From NCBI GenBank assembly GCA_019423635.1, contig JAHZBA010000020.1, positions 1-44,920 on the forward strand: a stretch of 44,920 nt of DNA. The letters are read 5' to 3'. Shown piece by piece: positions 41,545 to 44,920 of this stretch. Numbering within the stretch: position 1 is the stretch's first letter; each line of letters opens with the position of its first letter. The position numbers were made by a program, and so were the translations under genes. The notes beneath the pieces are model-generated. The model did no database searches. It had not been told where the DNA came from and saw nothing but the letters and a program-made list of their open reading frames with translations. Source of the DNA: Clostridiales bacterium. GTDB taxonomy: Bacteria > Bacillota > Clostridia > Oscillospirales > Oscillospiraceae.

Positions 41545-41625
41545 GATCTCTCGCCTGAACAGGGAATGTACGCGGCACAGGACACCGCGTAGATTTAATA
41601 AACAATGTAGAGAGGAGAACACATT

Positions 41626-43071
41626 ATGGCAACTATGACTGCAGTAGCATGGGTGGGCGTGATGTTCCTGGCGGCTGTTATCATCCGCGCCAAGGTCAAG
41701 CCCATCGGCAACATGCTGGTCCCCGCCTGTCTGATTGGAGGCGTCATTGGCTGTGTGCTGATGAACACCACCGGTCTGATCGGCACCACCGCGGCGGAGT
41801 ACTCCACCATCTCCAGCCAGATGTACACCTTCATGTTCATCAACCTGGGGCTCACCCTGCCCCTGCCAAAAGATGAGCGGACCACCCTGACGGGCAAAGG
41901 CGGCATCAAGGGCCTCCGGGCCCGGATGGGACGCAGCATGCTCTCCGGCGTCGTGGGCATGGGCTCCTACTGGGCGCTGGCCTATGCGTTCCAGGCCTTG
42001 GTGGCCTTCTATCTGCTGAAGATCATCGGCGGCATCTGGGGCATGGCCCCCCTGTACGGCCTCATAGCGCCCTTTGCATTTGCACAGGGCCCTGGTCAGG
42101 CGATCACCTACGGCACCACAATCGAGGCCTCCGGCTGGCCCAATGCCATCCAGGTGGGCATCACCTATGCGGCCATCGGCTTCCTGGCGGCGTTCATCCT
42201 GGGCGTTCCCTTTGCCAAAAAGGGAATGCGCAAGAAAATTGCGTGTTCCAACACTCCGGTAAGCGAGGAACTGAAGCTGGGCTTCTTCCCGCCGGAGAAG
42301 CAGGAGAGCTACGGAAAGATCACAACCTACTCCGGCAACCTGGATGTGATGACCTTCCACATTGCTCTGGTGGGACTCTCCTGGATTCTGGGCCAGCAGG
42401 TCGTCGCCAGAATCTTCGCACTGGTTCCCGGCTACTTTGGGGAGCTGTTCCCCACGCTGCTGTTCTTCAACGGCATGATCGCGGCTTATGCCATTCGCTA
42501 TGTTCTGACAAAGCTGGGCCTTACAAAATACCTGGACCGCGGCACACAGGTCCGCATCACAAATACCTGCATCGACTTGATGGTGCTGGCTACCTTCATG
42601 GCAATTGATTTCCAGATTGTGGCCGCGTGGGTGGTTCCCATCCTCCTCAGCAGCGCATTGGTCTGCGCCGTGACCTGGGTGACCATTCGCTATTTCGGCG
42701 CCCGGTTCGGCGGTGAAAACGACTTTGAGCGTACACTGGCGGAGTGGGGCACGGTCACCGGCACCAATGCCACCGGTCTGGCGCTGGTGCGGATTGTAGA
42801 CCCGGAGAATGAGACCACCACCGCGGCAGAGCTGGGACCCTCCAATGCGGTAAACGTCCCGGCGTTTTTCGTGGTAAACGGCATTCTGGGCTATGCTGCC
42901 GGCGCGTTCGGGGAAAGCGGTCTCTGGATCAACCTGGGCGGCGTCCTGATTGCCTATCTGCTCGTCATGAAGATTCTCGGCTGCTGGGGCAAGAAGACCT
43001 TCGACATCAACAAGGGCGAAAAGTATATTGACGGCGTCTGCTGCTGGAGGGATGGCAAACCGGTGGAATGA
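41626..43071 (+). CDS. GltS-like sodium:glutamate symporter family protein
   Basis: A 481-aa membrane carrier of the sodium/glutamate symporter type. About ten hydrophobic helices surround two repeated regions. QGPGQAITYGTTIE in the first half and GTVTGTNATGLALVRIVDPENET in the second half are the family's paired signature. It probably brings glutamate or a related acidic compound into the cell, or exports the product of the upstream amidase. ATG at 41626 has GAGAGGAG ahead of it. Second gene of the operon, 81 bp after the AbgB-like gene. Confidence 0.85.
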   Translation: MATMTAVAWVGVMFLAAVIIRAKVKPIGNMLVPACLIGGVIGCVLMNTTGLIGTTAAEYSTISSQMYTFMFINLGLTLPLPKDERTTLTGKGGIKGLRARMGRSMLSGVVGMGSYWALAYAFQALVAFYLLKIIGGIWGMAPLYGLIAPFAFAQGPGQAITYGTTIEASGWPNAIQVGITYAAIGFLAAFILGVPFAKKGMRKKIACSNTPVSEELKLGFFPPEKQESYGKITTYSGNLDVMTFHIALVGLSWILGQQVVARIFALVPGYFGELFPTLLFFNGMIAAYAIRYVLTKLGLTKYLDRGTQVRITNTCIDLMVLATFMAIDFQIVAAWVVPILLSSALVCAVTWVTIRYFGARFGGENDFERTLAEWGTVTGTNATGLALVRIVDPENETTTAAELGPSNAVNVPAFFVVNGILGYAAGAFGESGLWINLGGVLIAYLLVMKILGCWGKKTFDINKGEKYIDGVCCWRDGKPVE

Positions 43072-43137
43072 CAGCACTACAGCCTCCCCTGCACAGGATC
43101 TTTGATTACCATTTACAAGAGGGAAAGGGAATACGCC

Positions 43138-44787
43138 GTGATAAATTTTGATTTTTCCTATCTGGATACTGCATTCATAAACGGCAGCGTCGTTACCGTC
43201 GATGCAAAAGACACCATTGCAGAAGCTGTCGGCGTCAAGGGAAATAAAATCGTCTTTGTCGGGTCCAGCGCCGAGATTCAAGAGCTGACGGATGAGAAGA
43301 CGAAGGTCATTGATCTCCAGGGCCGCTCCCTGCTTCCAGGCTTCAACGACACCCACTTCCACCTGACGCTCAGCGGCCTGCGGGGTCCTGAACTGGACGC
43401 CGCCCAGGTCCAGCAGGGGCCGGAGCAATGTGCGTCCTGGCCGGAGCTCCTGCAGCTGATTCGCAGCATTGCCGCGCGGAAAAAGCCCGGTCAATGGATC
43501 TCCCTGGCGGGATATGAATCCTTCTGGGACACGGGGCGCCCCGATCTTGAGGCACTCGACGAGGCCGCAGGAGATCACCCTCTGCACTGTATGCATGGCG
43601 GCGGGCACATCTGCCTCTATAATCACAAGGCATTGGAGTACCTTGGGATCTACGGTCCGGAGGATGCGGCCCGATATCCCAGCTGCGACATCGAGATCCG
43701 AAACGGCAAGCTCACCGGCCTGCTCCGCGGAAATACGCATGTGCTCTGTATGACACATATTGACTATCCGGAGTCTCAGCAGCGGGAGGCCGTCCTGAAA
43801 TCCCAAAAGCTGTGTCTCCAAAAGGGAATCACCTCTGTAGGCGACATGGGCGGGTATGGGCCGAGCTTCTACCATACCTTACAAAAGCTCTCCAGAACCC
43901 GTACCCTCAGGCTCCGGGTCAATCTGGCGCTGAACAACCTTCTGGGCAAGGACCTCTGCATTGCGGAACACCAGCATCTCCACAGCCTCGGCCTGATGAG
44001 CGGTCTGGGAGACGAGCACTTCCGGCTGGGTCCCTGCAAAATCATGATCGACGGCGGATCAAGCGTCCCCTCCTGTGCCACGCGGGAGCCATATTCCCAC
44101 AATCCCTCCCTGCCCCGGGAGCGATCATGGGAGCGGGAAGAGGTCTGGGAGCATATCCAAAAAATCCATGAGGCCGACTGTCAGGCCAGCGCCCACGCCA
44201 TTGGGGATGAAGCCGTGGAATTCATGGTGGAGGCCTATGAGCGATGCTACGCGAAGGACCCGGAAAAGGTCCGGGCCATGCGGCACCGGATCGAGCACTG
44301 CACCGTCATGGATCAAGATCTGATTGACCGCATGGCTGTATTGGACCTTTGTCCCTCCGTGAATGCAGCCCTAATCCGAACACATGGTGCAAACTACGCT
44401 CGCTTTTTCGGGCCGGAGCGCAATCAATACCTGGCGCCGCTGCGCAGCATGCTGGATGCGGGAATTCACTGCTCTGTTCACTCTGACATGCCCTCCGGCC
44501 CCTGCGGCCTGGAGTGCATTGACGGTGCTGTGAACCGCTACGACCGGACACAAAACATCCAATGTGACCGTACGCAGTCTGTCTCAGTACTGGAGGCCAT
44601 CCGCTGCTATACACTGAATGCCGCCTACAGTTCTTTTGAGGAGCACATCAAGGGCAGCATTGAGGTTGGGAAACTGGCGGATCTCATCGTTCTTTCGGAT
44701 AATATCCTGGAGATTGATCCCATGGACATTCCAACCCTCCAAGTCGACATGACAATGATTGACGGCAACGTGGAATATGAGCGCTGA
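43138..44787 (+). CDS. YtcJ-like metal-dependent amidohydrolase (COG1574 type)
   Basis: A 549-aa amidohydrolase-superfamily protein. The N-terminal beta-domain (AFINGSVVTVD) is followed by the metal-binding GFNDTHFHL near residue 66, DGGSS, AHAIGDEAV (His ligand), RHRIEHC and HSDMPSG near the end. The C-terminus closes with the family's GKLADLIVL. YtcJ-like enzymes cleave amide or carbamoyl groups on unknown small substrates. The GTG at 43138 is chosen (AAAGGGAA upstream) over the upstream frame, which has only TTG/ATT starts. Third gene of the operon, followed by a terminator at 44815-44853. Confidence 0.88.
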   Translation: MINFDFSYLDTAFINGSVVTVDAKDTIAEAVGVKGNKIVFVGSSAEIQELTDEKTKVIDLQGRSLLPGFNDTHFHLTLSGLRGPELDAAQVQQGPEQCASWPELLQLIRSIAARKKPGQWISLAGYESFWDTGRPDLEALDEAAGDHPLHCMHGGGHICLYNHKALEYLGIYGPEDAARYPSCDIEIRNGKLTGLLRGNTHVLCMTHIDYPESQQREAVLKSQKLCLQKGITSVGDMGGYGPSFYHTLQKLSRTRTLRLRVNLALNNLLGKDLCIAEHQHLHSLGLMSGLGDEHFRLGPCKIMIDGGSSVPSCATREPYSHNPSLPRERSWEREEVWEHIQKIHEADCQASAHAIGDEAVEFMVEAYERCYAKDPEKVRAMRHRIEHCTVMDQDLIDRMAVLDLCPSVNAALIRTHGANYARFFGPERNQYLAPLRSMLDAGIHCSVHSDMPSGPCGLECIDGAVNRYDRTQNIQCDRTQSVSVLEAIRCYTLNAAYSSFEEHIKGSIEVGKLADLIVLSDNILEIDPMDIPTLQVDMTMIDGNVEYER

Positions 44788-44814
44788 CACTATTTTCAGC
44801 ATCCTGTCAAACAC

Positions 44815-44853
44815 AAGAAAAGTCCGCCAGCTCTGCTGGCGGGCTCTTTTCTT
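44815..44853 (+). terminator. Intrinsic terminator of the AbgB-GltS-amidohydrolase operon
   Basis: Stem centred on CCGCCAG/CTGGCGG with AAGAAAAG/CTTTTCTT extension, ending in a T-run (TTTTCTTTC). It lies about 30 bp after the amidohydrolase stop. Confidence 0.85.
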
Positions 44854-44865
44854 TCAAAAAGTAAT

Positions 44866-44892
44866 CCCCCCGGCAGATATACTGTCGGGGGG
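44866..44892. terminator. G/C hairpin at the window end, probably terminating a minus-strand gene outside the window
   Basis: CCCCCCGGCAG pairs with the following CTGTCGGGGGG (11 bp, ATATA loop). On the minus strand the stem is followed by ATTACTTTTTG, a T-run. No gene begins before the window ends. Confidence 0.5.
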
Positions 44893-44920
44893 GTGATGTT
44901 GGCACTACCTATCTTCCCGG

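Noticed and set aside
1..44920. CRISPR array, rRNA genes, replication origin
   Set aside because: No regularly spaced direct repeats, rRNA-like sequence or DnaA-box cluster was seen in the window.

Overview
The window is a stretch of chromosome from a GC-rich anaerobic Firmicute. The best guess is a gut Clostridia of the Oscillospiraceae type. This rests on clostridial family content (CD1871A-type mini-protein, 2-oxoacid:ferredoxin oxidoreductase, acyl-CoA dehydratase activases, AGCS symporter, VTC/DUF4956/CotH cassette), strong AGGAGG-type ribosome sites and sigma-A promoters. It is an inference from gene content, not from a marker gene. Almost everything serves amino-acid, purine or peptide fermentation.

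Layout. (1) 32-637: a small serine recombinase. (2) 1016-2644: a thiol/iron-sulfur redox operon (TlpA lipoprotein, 48-aa CXXC mini-protein, NapH-like polyferredoxin). (3) 2927-12823: an anaerobic ureidoglycine/ureidoglycolate (allantoin) module. The minus arm is allE, allD, a fused allF-allG, carbamate kinase and an LctP-type permease. The divergent plus arm is an alpha/beta hydrolase and allH (DUF2877). Together they can turn ureidoglycine into oxalurate, then oxamate plus carbamoyl phosphate, and harvest ATP. Allantoinase and allantoate amidohydrolase are not in the window. (4) 12977-16749, minus: a hydantoin/Asp-Glu racemase, an M28 peptidase, a DUF4438 protein and the last 71 codons of a TRAP large permease. 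(5) About 16750-23080: a visibly AT-richer block (glutamate dehydrogenase, AGCS symporter, D-2-hydroxyacid dehydrogenase, aminotransferase) that abuts the broken TRAP gene and looks acquired. (6) 23281-27041: an XRE+GntR/FCD hybrid regulator and a MalT-like LuxR regulator, separated by a remarkable fully base-paired spacer. (7) 27890-31433, plus: ferredoxin and the three subunits of a 2-oxoacid:ferredoxin oxidoreductase plus a D-2-hydroxyacid dehydrogenase. (8) 31779-34730, minus: a three-gene acyl-CoA dehydratase activase/DUF2229 set. (9) 35110-38274, plus: VTC polyphosphate polymerase domain, DUF4956 membrane protein, CotH kinase. (10) Two tRNA-Ser genes at 38483-38686. (11) 38836-44787: an AraC regulator divergent from an AbgB-like amidase, a GltS-like symporter and a YtcJ-like amidohydrolase, probably an N-acyl-amino-acid utilisation operon.

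The most unusual signal is not a gene. Several intergenic spacers are packed with long perfect hairpins, often abutting one another. The 24364-24602 spacer folds on paper into two consecutive four-way (cloverleaf) junctions. The 31434-31778 convergent spacer carries a multi-hairpin array with two nearly identical 34-nt hairpins. The 801-1010 spacer can form a long branched structure. These are the best candidates for something undescribed. I had no homology searches or folding software, so family names come from recognised motifs and all structures were paired by eye.
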